Assembly: GCA_903892415.1 (NCBI GenBank)
Contig: CAITIQ010000063.1
Coordinates: 1-64,000, forward strand
From: an uncultured delta proteobacterium
Lineage (GTDB): Bacteria; Myxococcota_A; Polyangia; Polyangiales; Polyangiaceae
DNA length: 64,000 nt
Direction of reading: 5' to 3'
Both the position numbers and the translations under genes were made by a program. Of the stretch, positions 27,331 through 36,020 are shown in pieces (the first letter of the stretch is position 1; each line of letters begins with the position of its first letter). Under the pieces are notes generated by a model, which worked only from the letters and a program-made list of their open reading frames with translations, was not told the origin of the DNA and did no database searches.

Positions 27331-28470
27331 CTACTTCTTGATGCCTGGCTCGAGATCCTCGGCCAGGTAGCCAAGGATCACTTCGTCCAGACTCTTTTCG
27401 CTGATCAGATCCTCGCCAAAGATGCTGCTGCCTTCCAACGGGCGGGTAGGTCCAAAGATGCTGGCGGGGCGCGAGTGCGAGTAACGGTGGTCTTTCTCAG
27501 CGCGGCTGGTCAGCTCGGGCGCGGCAGGTGCTTCTTTACTCGGCGCTTGCCGAGGCGGCTCTTTGATCAATTGAGGAGCTTGCGGCGTTACCGAGCGGTA
27601 GCTCGTGTTCCTTGAGGCGCTGGGTCGAAGCAAAGTTGCCGGTGGCGGCGGTAGATCACGCAGCTGCTGATAGACCGGCGAGTTGGTTTGCTCGGCAGCG
27701 CGTTCAAGTGCCTCGAGATCGAGCTCGAGACTCTCGGAGAGCGGAGGCCTTTGTGGCGCGGCAGGACGGAAGGATGGGTGCCGTGCTGGTTTGGCGGCGG
27801 CGGTTGACCGCGGTGGCTCCTCCGTACGCACGGGCCTCAGCGCTTCAAGGCCCGGCATGATCGGCGCGAACGGCTCAACACCGCGATTGGAGCTTCCCTT
27901 GGGCGGAGCAGCCGCGAGTTGGGAAAGTGCCTCGCCCTTCTTCGGTGGAGGAGGGGTAAGCCGAGAGCGAGATGAGGGCGGTTGCGACGCCAAGGCAGAT
28001 AGCAGTGGTCGTCGGCCGCTGTCGGAGGGCGGAGGCTCGGGGACAGGAGGCTTTGGCGGCTCGATCGGAACCTCAACCTCGACCTCCTCGACAGTGATGC
28101 TGGGCGCAGCAACAGCCGCCTCCACGGGTGGCGCGGCAGGCGGTGCCTCCTCTGCAGTCTTCGCTGCGGCGGGCTCCGGCGCTGCTTCCGTATCCGGAAA
28201 CATGTGGTCGAACTTGCCGCCGCGCAGGGCGATGAACATCGCCTTGTGTTGCTCCTGCATCAGCCCGCGGACCTTCTTCGCAAGGTCCTCCTCGCCGAGG
28301 AATTCAGCGTAGGAAGTCTTGGTCGACTTCAGGATCCGACCGCCATCCGCGAACAGATGCGTGATGACGTGGGGGTGTTTGACCCCCGAGTCCTCCGTCT
28401 GAATGTGGAAGACCCGCCCCTTGTGCCGGACGTTGTTGTTGAATCCGAGCTGCGGAGAGATGTGCTTCAT
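27331..28470 (-). CDS. Myxobacterial protein with conserved N-terminal domain and proline-rich linker
   Basis: 379-residue cytoplasmic protein of unknown function. A compact conserved N-terminal domain (about 1-95: NNNVRHKGRVFHIQTEDSG, THLFADGGRIL) is followed by a Pro/Ala/Glu-rich disordered linker of about 230 residues and a short conserved tail (GEDLISEKSLDEVILGYLAEDLE). I recall this head-and-tail layout from myxobacterial genomes only. The linker has no repeats of fixed period. It faces the tRNA gene at its 3' end and is preceded by 145 bases without a recognisable gene. Confidence 0.75.
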   Translation of the reverse strand: MKHISPQLGFNNNVRHKGRVFHIQTEDSGVKHPHVITHLFADGGRILKSTKTSYAEFLGEEDLAKKVRGLMQEQHKAMFIALRGGKFDHMFPDTEAAPEPAAAKTAEEAPPAAPPVEAAVAAPSITVEEVEVEVPIEPPKPPVPEPPPSDSGRRPLLSALASQPPSSRSRLTPPPPKKGEALSQLAAAPPKGSSNRGVEPFAPIMPGLEALRPVRTEEPPRSTAAAKPARHPSFRPAAPQRPPLSESLELDLEALERAAEQTNSPVYQQLRDLPPPPATLLRPSASRNTSYRSVTPQAPQLIKEPPRQAPSKEAPAAPELTSRAEKDHRYSHSRPASIFGPTRPLEGSSIFGEDLISEKSLDEVILGYLAEDLEPGIKK

Positions 28471-28615
28471 CGCTAGCCCGGCTCCAATAGCTCCACGTTA
28501 ACACAAGACCTCCGAACGAAACCCCCCTCTTCAACCGAACAGTGCGGGCGCGAACAGATTGGTCGTCCCCGGGCCGTCTCGGCAGAAACGGCCGCACGCC
28601 CGTTGTTCGTTCGAT

Positions 28616-28909
28616 TCAGAAGAAACACTGCTCGTAGCCGTCGAGCGTTTTTGCGTTTTGGGCGCAGATCGCTTGGCTGCCCGTCAGGCTTTCCGCACAA
28701 CCGCGCAAATCCAGCAAAGCGATGGGGGGGCTTGTCCCCGTGTCGCTTTGCTTCGCCAGGGCTTGGCGATGCGCCAGCGTCTTGTTGCACAATGCCTCGG
28801 TGTCTGTCGGAACCCCCTCACAGGCGTGCAACGCGGGAAGCAGTAGCCCAGCGACTAAGACACCAACGATCTGTAGGCCTGCTCGCTCGTCGTCAGCGTA
28901 GGCAGTCAT
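28616..28909 (-). CDS. Small exported four-cysteine protein, paralogue of its neighbour
   Basis: 97-residue protein with a hydrophobic segment (GLQIVGVLVAGLLLPALHAC) whose Cys at residue 30 could be a lipidation site. After processing it carries cysteines spaced C-x11-or-so...GCAESLTGSQAIC-x12-C, ending EQCFF. The pattern matches that of the upstream gene, suggesting a tandem duplication. The initiating codon is uncertain; the annotated start overlaps the upstream gene by 17 bases. Function unknown. Confidence 0.55.
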   Translation of the reverse strand: MTAYADDERAGLQIVGVLVAGLLLPALHACEGVPTDTEALCNKTLAHRQALAKQSDTGTSPPIALLDLRGCAESLTGSQAICAQNAKTLDGYEQCFF

Positions 28910-29180
28910 TCACTTTAGCTTCGGAGTCCGCCTTCTGAATGCACGCCAACGCATTCTTCGACAAAGCTCTGCCCAAGCATTGGCCGATTACCTTCTCACC
29001 GTGCGTGCGCCGGTAGGCCTCGATTCGCTCCTCGATCACAGCAGCATCCTGCGTTCGTTCACGCAGCGTCAGCTCAGCCGTCTTACGAAAAATGATCTCG
29101 CACTCGGCTTCGGTCGCGGGGTGACTGCAACCTGTCGAGAGCAAAACTCCGAACGCTACGCCCAGCTTCGCCAAAGCCAT
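28893..29180 (-). CDS. Small four-cysteine lipoprotein
   Basis: 95-residue predicted lipoprotein: signal MALAKLGVAFGVLL with lipobox STGC at residues 15-18. The mature part is charged and helical with cysteines at CEII, GQCLGRALSKNALAC and a final C-x12-C (VNDCLR). The last three cysteines have nearly the same spacing as in the adjacent downstream gene. The ATG shares a CATG with the first ATG of the divergent TPR gene. Function unknown. Confidence 0.68.
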   Translation of the reverse strand: MALAKLGVAFGVLLSTGCSHPATEAECEIIFRKTAELTLRERTQDAAVIEERIEAYRRTHGEKVIGQCLGRALSKNALACIQKADSEAKVNDCLR

Positions 29181-29295
29181 GTCTGAACGAACCGTCGCTC
29201 AAGCTCGTTCCCCGCGCAAGCCCGCGTTCAGCCAGACTGCAAGGTTTCGATGTAAGATTCTGGACGCACGTATAGTCCCTGCTAGATTAGGGCTT

Positions 29296-30189
29296 GTGAC
29301 GCGCGCCAAGTCTCCAGGTGCCGTGACGCCGGCACCAACCAAGGCTGTCCGGCTCAAGACGCCACGCCCGGAGTCGCACCGCGCCTCCCGGCCACCGCCC
29401 AAACGAGGGGCGAGGCCTTCGGTGCGCCCCGCGCCGCCTGAAGCGCTCGAGCGCAGGTCAACTGCTTCGTCACCCGAGGAGTGTTTGGCGCGCGCGATGT
29501 CCGCTGCGACCGCACGAGCGCGGGGAATCTGGTCCAGGCGGGGGCTCGCAGCCCGCTCAAGAATCGACAAGACCACCCACGCAATGTTGCTACGCCAACT
29601 TTATTTGGCGCACTTTGAGCAGCGTCAGTTTCAGGAAGCGGTACAAGCTGTAGAGCAGTCGCTGCCGCTGGGAATCTTGGCCGACGTACTGCACCAAGAT
29701 GCGGCACGTGCCGCGTTTGCGCTCGGCGATATCGACCGTGCTGCCCGCCACTTACGGACTGCGGCCCGCGTAGGGCCGGCGAGCCGCCGGGCCTTCCATT
29801 GGTGGACGTTGGGCAGTCTCTTTTACCTCTCCGGCCGCTACCGAGATGCAGTGGGAGCACTATCGCGGGCTGCTCGTTGGGGTGTGCGCGACAAGCCGCT
29901 GTACGAGGCGCATTTGGCGGTCGCGCGCTGTGCAAACGGTGAGCGAGTCACAGGGCTCGGCCGTATGATGCGCAAGCTCGCCGAAGTCCCTGCTGGCCAA
30001 GGCTACGGGCGGTTCGTGTTGGGCCTGCTGGCCTACCACCACAACCGTTCGGTGGACGCCCGTACACATTTGGAGGCCTTCCTGCTGCGTACCTCGGAGC
30101 GGCCCGCGGTGGCTTTGATTGCGTTAGACGGTGAGTGTCGGCACGCAGAATCGCTGCTCGCGACATTGTCGCGTGTCGACGCACACTGA
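29296..30189 (+). CDS. TPR-like helical repeat protein
   Basis: About 297 residues. A basic, proline-rich N-terminus (PRPESHRASRPPPKRG) precedes tetratricopeptide-like helices (LAHFEQRQFQEAVQAVEQSL, AAFALGDIDRAARHLRTA, LGSLFYLSGRYRDAVGALSRA). No signal peptide. I place the start at the GTG 29296 because the first in-frame ATG (29179) lies within the start codon of the divergent lipoprotein gene and would leave no room for promoters; a TATAGT box near 29273 fits a promoter for the later start. Likely a protein-interaction scaffold; partner unknown. Confidence 0.65.
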   Translation: MTRAKSPGAVTPAPTKAVRLKTPRPESHRASRPPPKRGARPSVRPAPPEALERRSTASSPEECLARAMSAATARARGIWSRRGLAARSRIDKTTHAMLLRQLYLAHFEQRQFQEAVQAVEQSLPLGILADVLHQDAARAAFALGDIDRAARHLRTAARVGPASRRAFHWWTLGSLFYLSGRYRDAVGALSRAARWGVRDKPLYEAHLAVARCANGERVTGLGRMMRKLAEVPAGQGYGRFVLGLLAYHHNRSVDARTHLEAFLLRTSERPAVALIALDGECRHAESLLATLSRVDAH

Positions 30190-30311
30190 GTTGTCTGCTG
30201 AAAAAAACGGTTATCCGGGCCATTCGAAACAAGCGCCTTCCTGCAACGTAGGAAAGCGGCTGCATCGCTTCGCGCGCCAACGTAAACTGCTCGTACCCAA
30301 CCCCTGCCAAG

Positions 30312-31700
30312 ATGGTCACCATGGGAAGCCAACGAAATCACCGCTCTCCGATTCCGCTTTGGACAGCTTTGATGCTGTTCGCCGTTCTGCTCATTCCGTC
30401 CGCATCCTTCGCTCAAGACAGCGAGTTCAGCGCGGCTTTGGAGGTCGGCGTCGGGAAGGCCGCTCTCGTATCCTTCGTCGCTGGGTTTCTGACGAGCCTC
30501 ACGCCTTGCGTCTACCCGATGATCGCCATCACGGTCAGCGTATTTGGCGCCAAGCAAGCCAAGTCGCGCGCGGAAGCGATGATGCTCTCGACGGCCTTCG
30601 TCATGGGTATGGTGGTGCTGTTCACGGCGATGTTCGTGATTGTCTCGCTCACCGGCGGCGTGTTCGGCTCGATCCTTCAGAACAAGTGGGTCATCGTCGG
30701 AATCGCGGTGGTGTTCATCGCGATGGCCGCGTCGATGTTCGGCGCCTTCGAACTGACGTTGCCTGACTCGATGATGCAGCGGCTCTCGGGCATGGGCGGT
30801 GTCGGTTACGGCGGTGCCTTCACGCTGGGGCTCGTCAGCGGGCTCGTGGCCGCGCCCTGCTCGGGCCCGGTCCTGATCTCGATGATGGCTGCCGTCGCGT
30901 CGAAGCAGAGCGCTGCGCTCGGAATCACGTTCGGTCTCTCCTATGCAGTCGGCCTCGGTATGCTGTTCTGGTTCGTAGGCACCTTCGCTGCGGCGCTTCC
31001 GAAGGGTGGCAAGTGGATGGTGTGGGTGAAGTCCTTCTTCGGCATCGTCATGCTGGTGCTCGCCTTCTACTATTTGAAGAACGCATTTCCCGTCTTGGCG
31101 GACTCGGCCAAACACGAAACCGCTTTCCTCGCGATCGCAGGCGGTATTGCGGTCTTCGGTCTGGCGCTCGGTGCGGTGCACAAAAACTGGGACGAGGGAG
31201 CTGTTGCCCGCGTTCGTAAAGGGGTTGGCATTCTAGCCGCAGTCACCGGCAGCTTTCTTTTCCTAGCGGCGATTGAAAAGCCGAAGGCGGCAACCGCTGA
31301 GGAGATCAAGGCCGAGCAAGACAAGCTTGCCGCCAAGGGCGAGAAGGTTTGGCCGGCGCTCGAGTTTGGTCACGACGAGGAGAAGGGCGTTGCTGCAGCA
31401 ACCAGCGAGAAGCGTCCGATGATCGTGGACTTCGGTGCTGATTGGTGTGGCGCCTGCAAAGAACTTGAGAAGCACACCTTCAGTGACGCCAAGGTCAAAG
31501 CCAACGCTGGGCGGTTTGTCGGCGTGAAGGTGGATGCCACCAACGAAGAAGATCCGAAGGTCGTTGCGCTGACGAAGAAGTACAACGTGAAGGGGCTTCC
31601 CACGGTGGTGATCCTGGATTCACAGGGTAAGGAAGTGAAGCGCTTCACCGAGTTCGTCGACGCCGAGAAGTTCTTGGCGGCACTCGAGCCGGTCCAATAA
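30312..31700 (+). CDS. dsbD: DsbD-type thiol:disulfide interchange protein
   Basis: Inner-membrane electron carrier passing reducing power from cytoplasmic thioredoxin to the periplasm. 462 residues: signal or first helix (LMLFAVLLIPSASFA), the eight-helix DsbD beta domain with the redox cysteines in LTPCVYPM (C66) and APCSGP, then a C-terminal thioredoxin-like gamma domain with WCGACK (C379, C382) and the cis-Pro loop GLPTVV. The N-terminal immunoglobulin-like alpha domain of E. coli DsbD is absent, so another periplasmic acceptor must take its place. No ccm or dsb genes adjoin. A single copy of the 95-bp repeat follows the stop. Confidence 0.92.
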   Translation: MVTMGSQRNHRSPIPLWTALMLFAVLLIPSASFAQDSEFSAALEVGVGKAALVSFVAGFLTSLTPCVYPMIAITVSVFGAKQAKSRAEAMMLSTAFVMGMVVLFTAMFVIVSLTGGVFGSILQNKWVIVGIAVVFIAMAASMFGAFELTLPDSMMQRLSGMGGVGYGGAFTLGLVSGLVAAPCSGPVLISMMAAVASKQSAALGITFGLSYAVGLGMLFWFVGTFAAALPKGGKWMVWVKSFFGIVMLVLAFYYLKNAFPVLADSAKHETAFLAIAGGIAVFGLALGAVHKNWDEGAVARVRKGVGILAAVTGSFLFLAAIEKPKAATAEEIKAEQDKLAAKGEKVWPALEFGHDEEKGVAAATSEKRPMIVDFGADWCGACKELEKHTFSDAKVKANAGRFVGVKVDATNEEDPKVVALTKKYNVKGLPTVVILDSQGKEVKRFTEFVDAEKFLAALEPVQ

Positions 31701-31712
31701 ACCAGCGCGGCA

Positions 31713-31811
31713 TTCCGCCGAAGGCGTATGCAGCAACAAGAATGACTCGTGCCCTCCTCGAGAGAAACGGCCGAAGGCGCCGTTGGACCTTCGATTAGGC
31801 ACGAGACATTC
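31713..31811. repeat. Diverged single copy of the structured 95-bp repeat
   Basis: This stretch matches the tandem unit at 62847-63404: TTCCGCCGAAGGCG, ATGCAGCA, AATGACTCGTGCC, a GGCCGAAGG core, CCTTCGA and a closing GGCACGAGACATT. The outer arms GAATGACTCGTGCC and GGCACGAGACATTC pair at 13 of 14 positions, and the pairs gained relative to the array copies are on both arms. The core pairs as AACGGC / GCCGTT, again differing from the array but still a stem. It sits 13 bases after the DsbD gene stop and about 50 bases before the next start. Confidence 0.85.
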
Positions 31812-31860
31812 GTGCTGAACACGCCGGGCTCTGCTCGGCGTGTTAGCTTTGTGCATCCTT

Positions 31861-32778
31861 ATGGCTCGACGACGTGCTGCAGCGGCTGGGGCGAGGGTTG
31901 TAGTTGGCGGCTCACTTTGGCTTGCGGCGTTCGCAGCGGCCAGCTGCGGTGGCGCCGAAGGCAGCGTGGTGTTCGGGGTCAAGAGCGAGTTGGATGCAGG
32001 CTCGGATATCACCTCCCTCGCGGTGCGCATGGAGTTTGACGGCGAGGCCATCTTGGAGCGGACCTTCACTGAGGACCTCGCCTTCCCCTTGGAGCTGGAC
32101 TCAGGGGCGCTCGAGCCCGGCGGCACGCTGTCGGTCACGCTTTCCGCGATGCAGGGGGAGCGAGTGCTTCTTACCAAGTCGGCGATCACCGATGTTGTTG
32201 ATGGCAAGCGCTCGCTCTACCGCCTCTCGCTCGAGACCGATTGTGTTGATGTCACCTGCAGCGAGAGCACGACCTGCACGGACGGTGAATGTGTTTCCGC
32301 GACGCAGAGCGGAAGTTCGCTCCCCGACTACTTTGAGGGCTGGGTAGGCGGCAACGCCACCGATCGCTGCAAGCCGGGTGGCCCGCCGGAGGTTGTGCTG
32401 GGGGAAGGCCAGGCTGACTATCTCGCCGTTGATGAGGGGCAGGTCTTGCAAGTGGAGCAAGGCCCGCAAGGCGGCTACCACGTGTGGGTCGCGGCACGTC
32501 TGAAGAACCTTCGGCAGGGAGGGTCGATCACCGAGGTCTCCGGCTCCTTCGTCGACATCGACTACGACCCAGCGCCCTTCTCGATCGTCTTCTCCTTCGA
32601 TCCTGATGAAGGCGACTACTGCAAGATTTTCGGCCTGCGCTTTCGACTCGATGACGAGGCTCACCCGATCGAAACGCTACTCGGCGAGCGGCTCGACCTT
32701 CGCATCAAGATCACCGATAGCGACGGGGACTCCGAGAGCGACACGGTCAGGGTCACTCTGTCGGACGACTTTATCTAA
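31861..32778 (+). CDS. Lipoprotein of unknown function
   Basis: 305-residue exported protein. The ATG at 31861 gives a basic N-terminus, a hydrophobic stretch and a lipobox AAASC. The mature part has two beta-rich portions separated by a short Cys-rich knot (TDCVDVTCSESTTCTDGECV), and an acidic C-terminus (DSDGDSESDTVRV). No catalytic motif. The last 102 bases overlap the 3' end of a convergent gene, which is long for unrelated neighbours. Confidence 0.72.
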   Translation: MARRRAAAAGARVVVGGSLWLAAFAAASCGGAEGSVVFGVKSELDAGSDITSLAVRMEFDGEAILERTFTEDLAFPLELDSGALEPGGTLSVTLSAMQGERVLLTKSAITDVVDGKRSLYRLSLETDCVDVTCSESTTCTDGECVSATQSGSSLPDYFEGWVGGNATDRCKPGGPPEVVLGEGQADYLAVDEGQVLQVEQGPQGGYHVWVAARLKNLRQGGSITEVSGSFVDIDYDPAPFSIVFSFDPDEGDYCKIFGLRFRLDDEAHPIETLLGERLDLRIKITDSDGDSESDTVRVTLSDDFI

Positions 32779-33621
32779 GCGAGGTGGCGTTGGTTTTCGC
32801 CGTGACGTGGACGGAGGCCGCTCCGCGGGAACGCGCAGGGATTGCCGAGAGAACCAACCGGCGGTGAGCGCGTCGAGCTTGGCTTCTGCAACAATGACGT
32901 CCAGCCAGGCGTTGCCCTCCGTCAGTGGATCCAACTGCGCGGCCTTTGCTTTTTGCCAGGCCGTGAACGACGCCAACAAATCGCTCAGTAGCTCGCGCTC
33001 GAACTTTGCGCGATCGAGCGAGAGTTTGAGCAAGTTGGGCTCCTCCGCAGAAAACACCAGGTGGTCGAGGTTGAAACTCGCACGAGCCTCAAGCCAGGTG
33101 GAAACGCCACCCCGCAGCGTCAATCGGTCTGGATCGTACTCGGTTGGTGCGAGCGACTGATCTTCGGCGACCTCGCGAGCCAAGCGTAGCTTCAGCTCGG
33201 GGACGAGGCCGGTCAACCGTGCTCGCAGCGCCAGCGACTCAAGGCTGCTCGCGAAGTCTGCGCTTTGATGCGCCGCGAGCGCCGCGTTCACCAGCTCTTC
33301 GACAAACAGGCCGTCGGCGTGAAGCGCCGCTCGAAGCTCCGCCTCTTGCCCATGCACTTCTGTTGCGGGGGGCGGTGCGCCCGCGACCGCATCGTCGAAG
33401 GTGCCACCGATAAGTAGAAAGCCGGCGGCTTCAAAGCCCGCTGCTTCACGGAATCGCAAGGAGACGGCCGGTGATACTTCGAGCTTTGGTGGCGGCGTAA
33501 GGGCCCCATCTTCGCTCTCCCAGCCAAAGAGCGCACTCGGCGCTGCGTCAAGCTCCTGAGCGAGCGCCTGGTTGGTGGAGAGGATGAGCCAGCTGGCGAT
33601 GAGCGTTGAGCATCGTTTCAT
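32677..33621 (-). CDS. Exported helical protein conserved in myxobacteria
   Basis: 314 residues with a signal peptide (LIASWLILSTNQALAQ, cleavage after AQA/ALA). The mature protein is helical; the segments LTGLVPELKLRLARE, TLRGGVSTWLEARASFNLDHLVF and LDVIVAEAKLDALTAGWFS are familiar from myxobacterial secreted proteins of unknown function. The last 45 residues are basic and lie antisense to the convergent lipoprotein gene; they look less protein-like than the rest, so the true end could be affected by a frameshift. An inverted repeat (33651-33669) lies 30 bases upstream of the start. Confidence 0.7.
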   Translation of the reverse strand: MKRCSTLIASWLILSTNQALAQELDAAPSALFGWESEDGALTPPPKLEVSPAVSLRFREAAGFEAAGFLLIGGTFDDAVAGAPPPATEVHGQEAELRAALHADGLFVEELVNAALAAHQSADFASSLESLALRARLTGLVPELKLRLAREVAEDQSLAPTEYDPDRLTLRGGVSTWLEARASFNLDHLVFSAEEPNLLKLSLDRAKFERELLSDLLASFTAWQKAKAAQLDPLTEGNAWLDVIVAEAKLDALTAGWFSRQSLRVPAERPPSTSRRKPTPPRLDKVVRQSDPDRVALGVPVAIGDLDAKVEPLAE

Positions 33622-33650
33622 GATGCTCTTTCACCCACTGCAGGGCGCGG

Positions 33651-33669
33651 TTGTGTGCAGCGCACACAA
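33651..33669. promoter_or_regulatory. Inverted repeat upstream of the exported helical protein gene
   Basis: TTGTGTGC-AGC-GCACACAA has perfect 8-bp arms. It lies between the stop of the DUF4912 gene and the start of the next minus-strand gene, with no T run, so an operator or a transcript-end hairpin are both possible. Confidence 0.4.
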
Positions 33670-33698
33670 ATCTCGTTCTAGCTGGAACGCTGAACGCT

Positions 33699-35045
33699 TT
33701 AGCGCGGCATGGCGTGAACGAACGATGAGGCCTCGGTCAAGTTAGAGGCCCACACGATGTCCGTGCGTGAGAGCTCCGAGGCGCCGTTGGACCAACTCGT
33801 CACACTGGTTTGGGGTGAAGCATCACGCAGATTGGCGACGTGCACGACTCGCAACGAAGGGTCCACCCAAACGCCAGCGGGGAAGCGAGCCGTGAGTCCG
33901 CCTTCGCCCTCGGTCTCTGCCCACTCGAACGTGTCCCCAACAAGCGGGCGTTGCGGCGCTTGGGCTTCACTCCAGCTGCGGTTGACCCGCGCAACGTCTG
34001 AGGATGGTGCGGCTCGGGGGGTCGTGATCGAGCTGCCGATGGCAAACGGAGCAAACTCGTCCGCCGACTGCGTGAGTACGGCTTCCCCGGTGGTAACCGC
34101 AGCTCCAACGGCGATGGTCTTCGTTCGTTCGTGGGACTTGTAGCCGATGGAAACGCGCACGTTGGCTTGGGCCGGAACGCCATACAGGAATAGCTCGCCA
34201 AACAGCGCTTCGACCTCGATGTCTCGCACGGTGGTTTCGGGTGCTGGCTCGCCCGGAACGACTGTTACGACGCGAACGGTGAGCGCGCCAGGCGCCTCGC
34301 CGCTGCGAGCGGCAGCGAAGGTCGCGGGGCGAACTTCCCAGTACAGGTAGACGGTGTGTGGATCGATCGCGAGCGCAACGACCTCATCCACCTCGAAGGT
34401 CGGGAGCTCGGCCTCAGCTGCTGCCTCGTCATCCATTGCTAGCTCAGCGGCAGCAGCTTGGTCGCTGGTCTCGTCGCTAGTCGCCGGGCTTTCGGAGGCG
34501 CCCTCGAGGTCGGCTGCTTTCTCAGGTTCAGACGCCGATTGTGCCTCTAGCGGCGGTTCCGCTGCAGCGTCTGCGCTCGGCTCCGCGATGGGAGCTGGGA
34601 CGGCCTCCAAAACCGGGGGAGGCGACGAAGGCTTGGTCTTCTGTACCTGGGCGACGAAGCGCTCGCGCAGCGCCGCTGCCTCTTGGTGATTCGGGTCTTT
34701 GAGCAGCACTTCGTCGAGCGTGGTGATCGCACGCTCGAGGTGACCTTGCGCTGCGTAGATCTCGGCCAGCGTGACTGTGGGCAGAGGTGGCGGCGCACTT
34801 GCGATGGGCCGGCCTTCGTTGGGGCGCTTCGTATCCGTCGCGAGTCCGCGATCGATCACGCTCGTAAGCAGGTCACGCGCACGGCCGAACCACCCTCGGG
34901 GGGTGCGGGCTCCGCGTTGGTCTGCGCGTACAATCTCATCGATCAGCTCAGGAACGGTAAGTGCGCGGGGACGCACGACTCCGAGTGCAGTTGCCTTTTC
35001 GATCAGGGCTTCACGCGACAGCGTTTCGAGCTCTTTCCGGTCCAT
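33699..35045 (-). CDS. DUF4912 protein with Rho-N-like head
   Basis: 448-residue cytoplasmic protein. The N-terminus (LSREALIEKATALGVVRPRALTVPELIDEI, about 8-38) resembles the Rho N-terminal/SAP-type helical domain. A TPR-like pair of helices follows (VTLAEIYAAQGHLERAITTLDEVL), then an acidic Ala/Glu-rich linker (about 135-215) and a DUF4912 domain beginning VVALAIDPHTVYLYWEV. DUF4912 is an uncharacterised beta-rich domain. No membrane helix or signal. Transcribed toward the exported protein gene and just downstream of ribF, 75 bases apart. Confidence 0.8.
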   Translation of the reverse strand: MDRKELETLSREALIEKATALGVVRPRALTVPELIDEIVRADQRGARTPRGWFGRARDLLTSVIDRGLATDTKRPNEGRPIASAPPPLPTVTLAEIYAAQGHLERAITTLDEVLLKDPNHQEAAALRERFVAQVQKTKPSSPPPVLEAVPAPIAEPSADAAAEPPLEAQSASEPEKAADLEGASESPATSDETSDQAAAAELAMDDEAAAEAELPTFEVDEVVALAIDPHTVYLYWEVRPATFAAARSGEAPGALTVRVVTVVPGEPAPETTVRDIEVEALFGELFLYGVPAQANVRVSIGYKSHERTKTIAVGAAVTTGEAVLTQSADEFAPFAIGSSITTPRAAPSSDVARVNRSWSEAQAPQRPLVGDTFEWAETEGEGGLTARFPAGVWVDPSLRVVHVANLRDASPQTSVTSWSNGASELSRTDIVWASNLTEASSFVHAMPR

Positions 35046-35120
35046 GGCCGGACCCTACCACAGCCGTGCCGGGCGGGAACCGAGCTCAGACTTCTGCCAG
35101 CTGACCAAGAGTCCAGCGAT

Positions 35121-36020
35121 CTACTTTGACTCGGCCTCAAGCAGCCGCCGCGACTCTGCGACGTCGAGGTTCATTTGTGACACGAGGGCCTGCAGCGAAT
35201 CGAACTTGCGCTCTTCGCGCAGCCGATGCTTCACCTGGATTCGTAGCCGTTTGCCGTACAAATCCGCATCGAAGTCGAGCAAGAACACCTCGACCTTCAC
35301 TCCGTCATCCGCGTCGGTGGTTGGGTTGGTCCCAACGTTCATCGCTCCGTTGGCGAGCAGCGTTCCGCTCTCTTCGTCCTCGACGAGTACGGCATAGATA
35401 CCGAACGGAGGAAGTACCTCAGGTACCTCTACGAGATTGGCCGTCGGGAAACCGATGGTCCGGCCGAGTTGTTTACCGCGCCCAACGACGCCGCTGAGCA
35501 TGTGCGGCCGGCCTAAAACGTTGCGCGCTTCCTCGAGGTCTCCCGCTTGGATCGCCTTGCGCGCGCGCGTGGACGAGAAAGGCCCATGCGAGTCTCCCAG
35601 CAGCGAGAGCGTCTTGGTCTCGAAACCACGACTGACTCCGAGGTCTCGCAAGGTGTCGAAGTTGCCAGCACGTTCTTTGCCGAAGCGAAAGTTCTGCCCG
35701 ACGACCACGACCTGCGCATCAAACTCCGCCCGCAGCCGATCTGCGAACTGACTTGGCGACTGCGCCGCATAGGTGCGGTCGAAAGGATGCAACACCACCT
35801 GCGCCTTGGCATCGATCGCTGCGACCAACTCGCGCTTGCGCTGGGGAGAGGTAAGCAGAGGCGGCGCACTTCCGCCGAGCACTGCTCGCGGGTGCGGCTT
35901 GAACGAAAGGAGTACGAGCTCGAGCCCGCGAGACGTCGCTTCGGCCCTGGCCTCGACGAGCACGTGTGCGTGCCCACGGTGTACGCCGTCGAAGTTTCCG
36001 ATCACGACGATGGCTGACAT
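35121..36020 (-). CDS. ribF: Bifunctional riboflavin kinase / FMN adenylyltransferase
   Basis: Converts riboflavin to FMN and FMN to FAD. 299 residues from the ATG ending at 36020; an in-frame TTG at 36059 would give an N-terminus of the usual length but a poorer codon. FAD-synthetase half: [15 protein letters not shown] (nucleotidyltransferase HxGH-type motif), [16 protein letters not shown], and SSTRARKAI. Kinase half: [39 protein letters not shown] and [15 protein letters not shown]. Diverges from prs. No FMN riboswitch is seen upstream. Confidence 0.95.
   Translation of the reverse strand: MSAIVVIGNFDGVHRGHAHVLVEARAEATSRGLELVLLSFKPHPRAVLGGSAPPLLTSPQRKRELVAAIDAKAQVVLHPFDRTYAAQSPSQFADRLRAEFDAQVVVVGQNFRFGKERAGNFDTLRDLGVSRGFETKTLSLLGDSHGPFSSTRARKAIQAGDLEEARNVLGRPHMLSGVVGRGKQLGRTIGFPTANLVEVPEVLPPFGIYAVLVEDEESGTLLANGAMNVGTNPTTDADDGVKVEVFLLDFDADLYGKRLRIQVKHRLREERKFDSLQALVSQMNLDVAESRRLLEAESK

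Noticed and set aside
30033..31181. 382-codon frame antisense to the DsbD-type gene
   Set aside because: Mirror of the transmembrane domain; His/Arg/Asp-rich product typical of antisense to hydrophobic codons.
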